A stretch of DNA of 64,000 nt from Phlebotomus papatasi (Eukaryota > Arthropoda > Insecta > Diptera > Psychodidae). A program made the position numbers and the translations under genes. The stretch lies in the NCBI RefSeq assembly GCF_024763615.1, contig NC_077224.1, positions 36,404,712 to 36,468,711 of the forward strand. Direction: 5' to 3'. Within the stretch, counting starts at the first letter, position 1; each line of letters starts with the position of its first letter. Under the pieces are notes generated by a model that did not search any database, had not been told where the DNA came from, and saw nothing but the letters and a program-made list of their open reading frames with translations. Below, piece after piece: positions 46,601 through 56,502 of the stretch.

Positions 46601-49600
46601 GTAATTATTTCATTTGAAAACTTCACGTACCGTTAACAAAAAAAAATAGCACTTAATTTAACTAAAATTAGCCAGAAATATGACATAAATGTTAAACAAA
46701 ACGAATAAACAACAGTCAATTTATTGTGGTTTTCATTGGAAAACATGGTCGATCTATGAAAAATTCAATGGTGAAAAGGTACACTTTTAATTTTTCTGAG
46801 AAATTAAGAAATTAAAATTTGTGAATATGAATGGATTTTCGCTTTATTTGGAGCAAAATTAACTAAATAATGAAACTGTGGTATAGAAAATATATAAATA
46901 TAATAATTTAGTACTGTATTTATCGTGAAAACAATGACGTTTCCATTTAGAGTAGCGAAAAATTTCCAATTGGAGCAAGTTTTGAATTACCTTAATTTAC
47001 CCTAAAAGATCTTTTCTTGGATAAAAATGTCTTTAAGTGATCCAAATCAGTGTCCTTCAATTATTTTCAATTTTATGATTTCTTAATTACTGAGTATTAA
47101 ATATTGTCTTGGGATTGGGCCAAGGGTCTTGCAGTGCCTCTCCCTTCCTACACCCTTGTTTGATTGAATTATTTCATAGTAATTTAGGTTGAATATGAGT
47201 TGAAAATCTTTATAAAGTTTTTGGGAATATGATCAAAAATAAATTTGAACTTACGTATTTAAGGCAGTCCACACGTTTCTCAGGTAATTCCTGTTCGATC
47301 TCCCTTTCCGGCCCAAGTTCCGGTAGTAGATCCTCCCTCTTGTCATTCTCCACCAGTCTATACTTTCTCTTGCGAGCTCCTGTTGAGTTTGACTCCAACT
47401 GACCACTTGAACTCGCCGCTTCGTAGGAAGTGACATCATTGAAGTCTATCGATTGTACTCCTCCATCCAGATTGGAGAGAAAGTCCTGATTCTGCAATTT
47501 ACTCGTTTCAGGAACATCTTTGTACGTATCAATCACAGACTGAGAACTTGAAGAGTTTTTCTTTTCTTCCATAGCCTTTATGAATTTCCCCCATCCACCA
47601 TCCTGAAGAAAATTATCTGCCTTCCTTGAAGACGTTGATGACGTCGATGGCAATGTTCCATAGTCAAATCTTTTAATCTGATGTTCTGGATTGCCAAATT
47701 TCTTCTCTGCATTCCTGAAGAAGCGTGAAACTTCTCCAATGAGTGGTCCAAAAGTTATTCCATTGCTTCCCGGACTATTTAGGTGTCCCTGCACCCACTT
47801 GGACAGCTGATTCTTCTGCTGCGGTTGCCGGAAGCGGGAATCGCACAAAAGAATGGCACCGTAGTCATTTTTGTGCCGAATCACACGACCTATGGCCTGA
47901 TTCACAGCCCTCGAAGCCTCCAGGCAGTACCAATCATTGCCTGAGATCATTTCGCTGTTGTTGCGACGATTCTCGTCCAAATATTGCTTCTTAAGCACAA
48001 CACGAGAATCGAAAAGGGGAGGAAACGGCAGGCCAGGAATAAATACTGCTCGTCCATTCAAATCAGCAAAATCCAACCCCTCAGACACTTTTCCTCGACA
48101 CACAGCCATAAAAATTGCCCCGCGACTTGTAGGATCGCGGATTCGCGCATAATATTCAGTCATTGTGTCCTAGAAAGGTAAATTAATTCTTTGCATTTGG
48201 GCCTTCTCGACGAATAGGACATACAATTAAAAATGTTTGAAATTAAATTACTTGTTTAGTTGCGGCAGGGATTTTTTACATGATTGTCCATAATAAAATG
48301 GGCAAGTCCGTTCGTGCACGATTTTAAATAAATTAATTAATATATTAATTTATTTAGAAATCGTATTATAAAAGCCCCCGATTTCAATAATTCAATAATT
48401 AAGATGCGGATAATTTTGAAAAGAAAAATTTTAATCACGAATAGGGGAGAGTTAGGCAGTTCAAATAGCTTCAGCTAGTTTCTCTTGGATATTGGCTATT
48501 TCAAAATGCGAAGAATGTTTTCGAATATTTTTTTTTTATCAGAAAGAGATGACAAAGCGTCCCAGCTTTGCGGAATGCTCGAACTCACGAGATAGAGCTT
48601 TCCGTGAAATAGTTTTCCGCATGATCTTATGGCGCTTACGGTGCTTATTGATCTACTAGAGGTAAAATTGATTCAAACATAACAAAAGCATTTCAAAATC
48701 ACGAATTGGTAAATAACTGACCATTTTAGAATGTTCTGGCATGAGTTACAAGTCTACGGTCAAACAAAAAATTTAAACAAGATAAAGATAAGTCATTCTC
48801 GGGTATTAAACCGATTTAACTTATTTCAAAACCAGTTAAAATTTGACTTACGATAATTTAAGATGGAGATTTTTTTAAGTCATGTCATAGGTATGTTTGA
48901 ACGAAATGTTCACCTGGACCACTTCCAAAACATATCTAAAAATAAAAGAAATCGTAGGAGACGTTTTCAAGAAAAAAAAACATGGTTTTGGAGGGGATAG
49001 AGCGAGATGGGGGGAATGCTCCTTGGATCGACTTATGGGGTCGGAAAATGGAAAATAACAATGGTCCTCCGCAGATCCGAAGATCGTATCTCTTACCGTT
49101 TCGTCTCTAGATGGGTAACAAGTTTACGGACAGAAAAAAAATTTAAAAGATTGGTCATTTATGGGTACTTAATCGATTGATTACCGATTGTGACCCATGC
49201 CGTGCGGTTCGAAATTTCAAGACCTTTCAGCTGTTTGCCCGTCTGCCGTCCAGCTGTCGCCAGCTCTAGAGACCAAACGATAAAAGATAGCGACTTGGGA
49301 CCTTCGGGGGACCCCCCATAAATTGACCCAAGGATCGTTAACATGCCCCTTATTTTCACCTCACCCCTCCCCTTAACCTCCAAAACCATGTTTGTTGGGA
49401 TTGCTCGAAAACGCCTCATGCGATTTTTTTCATTTTGGATATGTTTTTTTTTAGAAATTACCCAGGCGGACATTTCGTCCTTAGACGAAAATACCGTTGA
49501 ATCATTCCTAATAACGATTTTCAAGGTCAAAGTTTTAAAAGACATTAGAGAGCGCATTTATCAAGAGAATGGGGTCCTGTTTGGGCTCGTTGGAAAGGTC

Positions 49601-52600
49601 TTGAAATTTCCTATAAAACTGAACCAGTTCCAATCGGTTTTTAATCGGTTATGAACCGGTTCATAACCGATAAATAATTTTTAACGAATTTCAATTAAAT
49701 TACTCCTGAGGTGTATTTTGAGAAATATTTGGATTAATTTATAAATCAGTTCAAATCGGTTGTGAACAGATAATGAACCGGTCATTTACCGATAGGGGAA
49801 ATGCTTCTAATTTTGTCCAGTTTCTTATTTTGGACACTTTGAGGATAACATTGGACACTAAAAATAAATTGATTAAAATGATGGATTTTTATTCCAATAT
49901 TTGATGAATAATGAATTCTATCTAAATATTTGTTCTTTTTGGAAGATTTTAACACTAAATACGTTAAAATTTGAATATGATTTGAGTTGAAATTGCTTTG
50001 TTGAAAATTCAGTGTGAGCAATTGCTTACGAGAAATATGACAGAACTTCGTGGCTTACTTCAGTCTTATTTAGTTTTGGTGAAGTACTAACAAAGTTTGT
50101 TCGCTGTTTTTGAGTGATATTATTGAATATTCATTGAATATTGTGTTGATTCACGTTACCGATGATTTGTACATTTGACCTGAAGTGAGATTTGCCTTGT
50201 GAATTATATTTTTCGTGTGAAAAATGGGAAATTTTTTAAGACATTCACCAGTGAGGTGATGATTCTTATTTTGGACAGCTGTTTTTCTCACGAAATTTCG
50301 TGAAGTTTTAGCTTTTGTGATGACTAGGTTGGACAAATGCCTGGAGAAATGAAGGAGCATCATCTCTACGAAAGAGATGCAGTGAGAAATGCCTTGAAAG
50401 GCTCCCGGAAAGGCCAGGGAATGAGCGAATCCGCACGTACTTGGAGTACCGAAGTCAACTCACTTTAATGAATGATATGGAAAGTTTCTGGGCTTCTTGT
50501 GACATTCCACGTTTCCCTTACATGACCAGGAAGAGGACTTGGTAAGATTGGTTCATCAAATGAAGAACAATGGGCATCCTATTGAGGCGGATTATCTGTC
50601 CAAATTTACAGACAAGTTGTAAAAATTAATAACCAAGTTGTCCAAAATAAGAGTCAAATTCACCTCTACATATCAATTCATTTTTAAACGTATTAAAACT
50701 AATTTTAGTAAAAATGAGATGATAAATAGCTTGCCAAGTTTCTAAACAATCCTTCTGAAAAGAGAGTAACAAGAAAAGTCAATTAGTATTGAAAATATGG
50801 CACTTCAAACTTAGGATATCGATGCTTATATGCAGACTGTCCAAAATTATAAGCACTTCCCCTAAGTAATTTTTGTTCGAATATAATTTTTATTACTTTT
50901 TAAACTATTTTGTGGAATCTATGATTTATCTGTGATTTATGAATCGGTTCAGATCGGTTAAGTACCGGTAAAGGGTAAATGATGCGAAAGTACTTTTGAG
51001 GTATAGCATCTACGTCACAAGTTCGAGCATTTCGCAGAGCCTGGGACACTTTGCCACCCCTTTTTTATTGGGAGGTCACCGAAGACTGGAAGCTGATATC
51101 TCTTATCGGTTAAGCTCTAGGACGCTGACAAATTGAAAAAAGAAGTCGATTATATAACTGCTCTCTGGATTCGATCAGTAAAAAAAGGGAAAAAATAAAT
51201 GGCCAGTAAAAAGTCAAGTGATCAGCAAAAAAATTAAATTTGATCAGCAAATAATTCGAAATAATCAGTAAAAATTTTCATTTTTGTCAGTAAAAAGTAA
51301 AATTTTGTCAGTAACAAGTTAAATTTGGTCAGTAAAAAGTTAAATTTGGTCAGTAAAATCTTCGAATTGATCAGTAGATGTATTCAAGTTGATCAGTAAA
51401 AAATTAAAAATGAGACTGATCGTGTTTAATTTTTTGCTGACCACTTTTCGTTTTTAATTGACCGCTTTTAGTAAAGAACTGCTCCTTTTTAATTTTTTAC
51501 TGCCCTTTTTTAACTTTTTACTGCCCTTTTTATTTTTTACTGGCCATTTTTTTATTTTTTACTGATCTTTTCGAATTTTTTGCTGACCAAATTTGACTTT
51601 TTACTGCTCGTTTATTCAATGCCACTGCCCTTCACTCCCCTACGCAACAGCTTTGTATGATTAATTTTTCCATGTTGCTTTTGAATTCTAAAAGACAACT
51701 CTGGAATAACTTACCTGGAAGTCAATCTTGTTCCTGGCTTCCACGAAGATTGTCTTGATATTGGAAATCTGTGTCCACAGCCCAGATTCCTGCCAAGCGC
51801 TCTGGCACTTGCTCATGAGCCCGTACGAGGGGAAGAAAATGAGCACTCCTCCCGGAATCACTGGAGCAAAAGACAGAATCGTCCTTCCCAGTGAAGTTAT
51901 GTACTTGGGATTATCTCTGTTGTTGTAATTGGAAATTAGGGGCTCTTTGTCTGATCCCTGACTCACCACCTTCACACAAACTTGCTCCGTGGACACGATA
52001 TGTGGATTCTCGAGCTGGATGGGCATGTCGATGCCCATCTCACTGATCAGAGGCTTCATGGGAGCCAAAGTGCCACTGGTGATTATAACATTGCGCACGC
52101 CCCTGAGGAAATCCATCCCGAAGGCCGGACTGAAGCACCAGAAATTGAACTGTTTGGCTAGTGTTGAGGATGGTTTTGTGGACTTCCAGCCATCTCTGCT
52201 TCCGTAAGTGTTTTGTTCTTCTGTATCTACGTGAACTCTGTAGCACTTGGTGACCTTTTCTCTGTACTCATCGGTATTGTGGGCAAAGACAATGACCAGA
52301 AGATCAGCTAGTTTTTGCAAGCCACCCCCTTTGGTGCCACTGGTCTTACTGACGGCGATCACAGCAAAATACTGAAGGATATTATCGATGAGACTGAGGA
52401 TAGCCTTGAAATTTTGAAAGTTGATGCTGGCCTGCGACAGAAAGTCATAGATATATTCCCCACCGAAGGTAGCTCCTTTCTTGAAGTCCAACTGAATGAC
52501 ATCGATGGTCTTTTCCAAGGCCAGGAGGAGCTCTTTGAGCGTTGCTAAGTCATCGAGAGAAATGTCTTTGCGCTCCTCATACCCTTCCGGATCGGAAGTT

Positions 52601-53532
52601 TCCTGCTGTTGAGCCAATTTCTCCATTGCAAAACCCACATCCGTGATGGCTGAAGCCACATCCGTGGACGTCAGCTGAAGGGACATGGAATCCTCGCACA
52701 TCTTCTCTACATTGTGACCTTCATCGAGGATCACAATGGTATTTGTGAGATCGATCTGATTGGCCCGTCGAGCCTTTGGGTCGAGGATGTAGTTATAGGG
52801 CATAAAAACCATATCAGCTTCCTTATACAGCTCCTTGGCTACATAATACGGGCATGTGTGGAGTTTCTTGCCCTTTGTCACCAAATCCTCAATGTCAATA
52901 ACTCCAGCCTCCCTGAACTCCTCGTGATCCTTCCTGTGTTCCACTGAAACATGATAAGAGCACTGCTTCTTCTTCACAGCGTACTTACAGAGATTTATCT
53001 GATTGGAATTGTTGGTTTCTTTTGAGATTTCCGGATGGATACACATTTGATTGCGAGATCCAATGACAACAGCTTTAACATTGGCATAGCCGGATCTCTT
53101 CATCTCTTGCATTGCCTGGGAGAGCTGTGTGTGCGTCCTAGAGGCATAAATTATCTTTGGAGTGCTTGGTTTCAAGTTCAAAAAATCCTGGAGAGACTCC
53201 AGGTTATCGATATCCTTCAAGTCTGGCACCATGGGTTTTGTAGCTTGATACTGCAAGGCAAAACCAACAAATTACAGCCCATGTTTCGATAAATACACTG
53301 GAAATATGATCTGCAGCTAATGAAAAATACCTACCTCAGCTTTTTTGACCAGCAACCACGCTAGCGATGAACAAAGCAGACTCAAAGTTTTGCCAGTTCC
53401 TGTCGGACTCTCCAGCATTGCATTTTGATTGCTTTCCAGGCTCTCTATCACTTTTTCCATATATGCCTTCTGAACATCGTATGGTTCAAAGGGGAAATCC
53501 ACAGAATACCCCGAAATGGGAAACTTTGGCAT
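40420..53532 (-). CDS. RTEL1: Regulator of telomere elongation helicase 1 (four coding exons)
   Basis: A predicted 951-residue XPD-family 5'-3' DNA helicase is joined from 53532-53335, 53250-51715, 48169-47255 and 40626-40420, all in phase 0. Walker A is SPTGTGKT (42-49), motif Ia ASRTHTQL (about 102-109), Fe-S cluster cysteines C136, C154, C163 and C199, motif II DEGH (242-245; the family has DEAH), and motif VI QAIGRVIRH (669-677). The last exon gives a helical harmonin-like C-terminal region. RTEL1 unwinds D-loops, T-loops and G4 structures at forks and telomeres. The length is close to Drosophila Rtel1 (about 985). The start MPKFPISGYSVDFPFEPY matches the family; an in-frame ATG at 53619 would add 29 unrelated residues. 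Introns are 84 nt, 3.5 kb and 6.6 kb. GINS1 is divergent, 152 bp away. Confidence 0.93.
40717..42496. mobile_element. 1.8 kb TIR element (AGGGGAGACTGGGGCAAAAA type)
   Basis: The left end TAGGGGAGACTGGGGCAAAA and right end TTTTTGCCCCAGTCTCCCTTA are inverted repeats, with TA flanks. The sub-terminal GTCACAAA / TTTTGTGAC words pair as well. Element 41306-42172 is inserted inside it. Confidence 0.8.
41306..42172 (+). mobile_element. Pogo-like element, nested copy, with HTH remnant
   Basis: The ends TAGGGTAAATTAAGCTAATT and GAATTAGGACATTTACCCTA are inverted repeats flanked by TA. Around 41800-41890 the plus strand encodes KKTRNKNKSCTQ, a stop, then QLNRVLEAY. This is a disrupted version of the pipsqueak-type helix seen in the copy at 46155-47004. 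No catalytic domain. Confidence 0.65.
42591..42779. mobile_element. TA-flanked TIR element (ACTGGGGCATCACC type), 189 bp
   Basis: The left end TAAAGGGAACTGGGGCA and the right end TACCCCAAGTTTCCTTA are inverted. The inner words GGTAGCACCGAACACTG / CAGTGTTCGGTGCTACC match. Confidence 0.75.
42893..43802. mobile_element. 0.9 kb TIR element (GGAATCACCACTTTTCGCC type)
   Basis: The left end TAGAGTGGAATCACCACTTT and the right end GTGGTTACTCCACCCTA pair, with TA flanks. The sub-terminal word GGCGAAAAGTGGT recurs at least three times internally. No transposase is seen. Confidence 0.7.
46155..47004 (-). mobile_element. Pogo-like element, second copy, with HTH remnant
   Basis: An inverted copy of 41306-42172: ends TAGGGTAAATGCCCTTATTC and CTTAATTTACCCTA. 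On the minus strand, 46570-46358 stays open and contains KTRNKNKSCTQEQLNKVLEA, which resembles the start of a pipsqueak/CENP-B-type DNA-binding helix of pogo-like transposases. The frame then runs into unrelated sequence, so only an N-terminal fragment remains. Confidence 0.65.
47255..48169 (-). CDS. RTEL1: RTEL1, coding exon 3
   Basis: 305 codons from acceptor TTCTAG|GACACA to donor TAC|GTAAGT. It carries CRGKVSEGLDF and QAIGRVIRH (motifs V and VI), then a Ser-rich linker and a stretch QSVIDTYK (788-795) that resembles an imperfect PCNA-binding box. Read-through of the donor would add about 15 unrelated residues before a stop. Confidence 0.92.
48549..51056. mobile_element. 2.5 kb element with GCGTCCCAGCTTTGCGG ends
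   Basis: The left end (ACAAAGCGTCCCAGCTTTGC, then AATGCTCGAACT) and the right end (AGTTCGAGCATTTCGC, then GGGACACTTTG) are inverted repeats of about 45 bp. The interior (48880-49680) matches 25000-25460 and 44270-44800. Single ends of the family occur at about 4801 and 63700. Non-autonomous; class unknown. Confidence 0.6.
49793..50864 (+). mobile_element. Pogo-like element with pipsqueak HTH remnant
   Basis: The ends TAGGGGAAATGCTTCTAATT and ATAAGCACTTCCCCTA are inverted repeats with TA flanks. From 50337, 43 codons read MPGEMKEHHLYERDAVRNAL and on through GMSESARTWS, a pipsqueak-type helix-turn-helix. Just past it the frame shifts out of the expected PKSTL block and stops at 50466-50468. 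The DDE domain is absent. The relative is at 58488-59247. Confidence 0.65.
51176..51610. repeat. Inverted array of CAGTAAAAA units
   Basis: The left half (51176-51410) holds about ten copies of a roughly 20-bp unit like GGTCAGTAAAAAGTTAAATT. The right half (51420-51610) holds the complement (TTTTTACTG, TTGCTGACC). Together they could fold into one long hairpin in the RTEL1 pre-mRNA. Confidence 0.75.
51715..53250 (-). CDS. RTEL1: RTEL1, coding exon 2
   Basis: 512 codons: Fe-S domain, arch domain, motif II and the start of helicase domain 2 (FAPVIPGGVLIFFPSYGLM). The donor is CAG|GTAAGT. Confidence 0.92.
53335..53532 (-). CDS. RTEL1: RTEL1, coding exon 1
   Basis: 66 codons including the Walker A motif. 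The donor is GAG|GTAGGT at 53334. The intron of 84 nt ends TTGCAG at 53251. Confidence 0.9.
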
Positions 53533-53684
53533 GATTGTTTCAGGAAATTCTAAAACTTTTTGCACTATTTCACCACAATAAGAAATTGAGGTTAGAAAAA
53601 AAGGCGCAATTTTTGACAACGAAGACTGTCACAAATTGTCCCAAAATCCAATTTCGTGCTGTTTGTGTGCAGAAAAAGTGCAAA
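53533..53684. promoter_or_regulatory. 152-bp divergent promoter of RTEL1 and GINS1
   Basis: Start codons of two replication genes face away from each other across 152 bp, so UTRs and promoter elements must overlap. It contains TTTTGACAACG and ACTGTCACAAATTG words; TTTGAC/TGTCA words also occur before the other genes of this window. No TATA box. Confidence 0.6.
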
Positions 53685-53821
53685 ATGCTAGGCGTAAAAT
53701 CTCTGGAATTGGTCAAAGATCTCAGCAGAAACCCAGACAGTATTCCCACTTTTAGAGATGATACCATCAGGGAGGTCTTGGTGGAAACACAGGAGATTTT
53801 CAATGCCAATTCCCGAGATGC
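53685..53821 (+). CDS. GINS1: GINS1, coding exon 1
   Basis: 45 codons plus two bases, ATG in the context CAAAATGC. The donor is GC|GTAAGA. Confidence 0.88.
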
Positions 53822-54334
53822 GTAAGACTTCTTTTTGTTTACAATAAAAAAAAATACAGAATAACTAATTTTTCCTGACCTTCCAGTCGGATCTGTTCCT
53901 CTACCAATAACCAGCAGCTTCTGCCCATCTTGAGTTTCCGGCACGCTGCTCTTGAACGCAACAAACGATGTATGCTGGCTTATCTCTACAACAGACTGGA
54001 GAGGATAAGGAACATTCGCTGGGACACCGGTCCAACAATTCCAGAGCATATTAAGACAAATCTCTGTGAACCGGAGATACAGTGGTTCAATGGTTACAAC
54101 AAACTCCTGGCCAAGTACATGAAATCCGTAGGAGATGGACAAGGAATTGATTTGACTTGTGACATGGAGCCTCCTAAATCTCTCTACATTGAAGTTCGCT
54201 GCCTCGAGGATTACGGAAAGTTTGAGCTGGAGGATGGAGAAGTAATATTTCTGAAACGAAACAGTCAGCACTATCTTCCCAGGGTACAGATCGAGCCATT
54301 GTTAAAACAAGGAATACTCCAGCAAATAAATTAA
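53685..54334 (+). CDS. GINS1: GINS complex subunit 1 (PSF1), two coding exons
   Basis: A predicted 194-residue protein is joined from 53685-53821 and 53887-54334 across a 65-nt intron (GATGC|GTAAGA, TTCCAG|TCGGA). The N-terminal helical A domain continues through LSFRHAALERNKRCMLAYLY. The family hallmark DMEPPKSLYIEVRCL and the C-terminal B domain (LKRNSQHYLPRVQIEPLLKQ) follow. The length equals the family norm (human 196). It is a subunit of the GINS tetramer in the CMG replicative helicase, in the nucleus. Only the spliced reading gives a continuous family match (ANSRDARICSS); an ATG at 53930 in exon 2 is internal. A poly(A) signal AATAAA lies at 54446-54451. Confidence 0.93.
53887..54334 (+). 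CDS. GINS1: GINS1, coding exon 2
   Basis: One base plus 148 codons and the TAA at 54332-54334. It carries most of the A domain and all of the B domain. Confidence 0.92.
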
Positions 54335-54689
54335 ATTTGTTTTTCAATGACGGTATTTTCAGTTGGGTTTTTTTGTTTTGTTCATAGATTTCACAGATAT
54401 TGCAATTGAGTGGGTAATTTTTTACAATTTTCTTTTTGGATAATTAATAAATACTAATTAGTAAATATACTTTTCAAAGGTTTTGTATTATTTTCTAAAA
54501 AAAAATACTGAAAAAATAAGCTTTATTAATTATTAATAATATTTTAAGTGGTGATACAATTGTCCATAATCATTATCAACAATATTATCTCTATCAGTCC
54601 TATTACTAATTTCGCTTAATTTTGTACAAAAATTTATTTGTTAGCAAAACCAAATATACATAACGAGCAATATCTTCATTGATCAATAT

Positions 54690-56121
54690 TAGGTGAGATT
54701 CTTAGAGCTTTCCATCAATACCAAACTTAAGGTCCCCCGACCCCCCTGACCCGAGCTATAAGGGTCCAAAAAAAATTTCTTAAAATGGCCATAACTCCGG
54801 TTCTAATTGTCAGAATTTAAAAAGTGAGGGCTTTTTGGAAAGCTCTCGTGAAATGCCACTTCCCCTTCTAACATCGCAAGTTCATAAAACCACCGCTAGG
54901 GGCGCTTTTTTTAAAAAGAAAATTTTTAAATCTTAAAAGTTAAATAACTCAAAAATTCCATTGTGCATCGAGCTGAAAATTTAGTATGTTGTAGCCGTTG
55001 ATTATACCTATCAAACAAAAAAAACCTTAAGTCGATCTAAAACCCCTGACCCGAGCTATAAGGGGTCAAAGTTCGAACATTGACCGGCCTCTATCTCCGG
55101 TTCTAATTAACATAGCGACATAAATTTTACCTTTTTGGTTTCGTCTCGATGAGCACTTTCAGATGGAAGTTCAAAAAGTCACCACAGGTGGCGCTGTGAT
55201 AGCGTCAAAATTCATCGAAATTCAAAGTCACTTTTCTCAAAAACGGCATTGTGCAAGTTAATGAAATTTTAGAATGTTGTAGTCCAGTCTAGGACGTTTC
55301 CAAAATGGTGCGTATGCGCGCTGTGGTTTCAATAGAACCGGAGATATGAGGGGTCAAAGTTCACGAAATTCAAAAAATCATATCTCCGGTTCTATGTGAC
55401 CGATTTTGATGAATGAGGGCTTAAACGAAAGATCTCACCAAATGCTACAACTTTCTAGAATATTTGAACTTCGTGGGACCAACACCAGGGGCGCCACAGT
55501 CGAAAAACCAATTTCAATATCACATAACCTCAATTATCTCAACTGTCGCTGAACCGATTTTGATGATTACTTCAACATAATTGTAGAGCACATTTGTCTC
55601 TACATTTCGTCCATACATCATTTTCCGCTCAGACTACGCTATCACTCCGATTTTGCCGTTTAAGTGTGAAAAAATTGATTTTTCCCATAATAACGCTTTG
55701 AAATCACTCAGATGCCAATTTGACTGCCTCTACTCCACAAAGACACTTAAAATATGGTTTTAAATGGAAAGTCCCGCAAAATACAACAATTCTTTGATAT
55801 AGTTGAAGTTCAACAAATGACTACTTGGGGAACTCTGGATGAAAAAACGAGTTAAGAAACAAAAAACCTCGCTTATCTTGGCTTCTGAGTAATCGATGAG
55901 TTCAAGTTCTACGGCAAAATTATAGAGAACATTCTGGTCTACATTTCACCCATATAACACTTTTCTATCAGTTCATCCAAATCCTTGATATTTTGGTTTA
56001 AATACAAAATTTGTATAATTTCACGAATTTGATTCAAGATAACTGAATGGCGTCTCCCAACTTCAGCTCCAAATCGAATTTGCATGCACTCCGAGTTAGA
56101 TCACGTTAAGAATCTCACCTA
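54690..56121. repeat. Long satellite-like repeat, copy 2 (complete, with TIRs)
   Basis: It begins AGGTGAGATTCTTA and ends TAAGAATCTCACCT, a 14-bp inverted repeat, so it may be a transposon of about 1.43 kb. The interior aligns in the same direction with 34389-35800. No coding capacity is shared by both copies. Confidence 0.7.
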
Positions 56122-56214
56122 CATAAGCCGGTTAGGATTATCTGTCCCTTTTATCTGTTTTTGTTTTTACCGTAATAGTCGCATTTTTTTATATTTTTCT
56201 TATAGACTCGAAAA

Positions 56215-56302
56215 ATATATGTAGAGCTCAGAGGCAAAATGACACATATCCTATGCTTTAGCCATAGGATATGTGTCATTTTGCCTCTGAGCTCCACATA
56301 TA
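56215..56302. repeat. Near-perfect 40-bp-arm hairpin
   Basis: The left arm (56215-56255, containing GAGCTCAGAGGCAAAATGAC) and the right arm (56263-56302) are complementary with one mismatch across a 7-base loop CTTTAGC. It could be a tiny MITE or a small-RNA hairpin. Confidence 0.85.
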
Positions 56303-56502
56303 AAATGTTGGTAAAAATATATTTTCTAGATATTTACTTCCACTATGCTAATTAATCGACTAAGATTAAGTAAATCTTGAAATTCCTTCCTTCTTCATAT
56401 TAACAAATATTGTATTTTAACTATTTTTACTAAAGAAATTTAATAAAAGAAAATGTTTTTCACACAAAATGTCACTTTTTATAAGACAATGTCTTATGTG
56501 AA

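Larger units (their letters stand above)
40627..47254 (-). other. RTEL1 intron 3 (6.6 kb), nested transposons
   Basis: No coding exon is seen. Contains the nested pair 40717-42496 / 41306-42172, elements 42591-42779 and 42893-43802, a dispersed repeat block 43850-44800, a TACGAACAA repeat (44880-45270) and a second pogo-like copy 46155-47004. Between about 45300 and 46150 nothing can be named. Confidence 0.6.
48170..51714 (-). other. RTEL1 intron 2 (3.5 kb)
   Basis: Holds a 2.5 kb TIR element (48549-51056) with a nested pogo-like element, then an inverted CAGTAAAAA array (51176-51610). No coding exon. Confidence 0.6.

Noticed and set aside
53533..53619. Longer RTEL1 start at 53619
   Set aside because: The extra 29 residues show no family match, and the family start MPK...VDFPF fits the ATG at 53532.
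53570..54271. 233-codon minus-strand ORF over GINS1
   Set aside because: Antisense shadow of GINS1 with no motifs; the plus strand gives a full-length family match.
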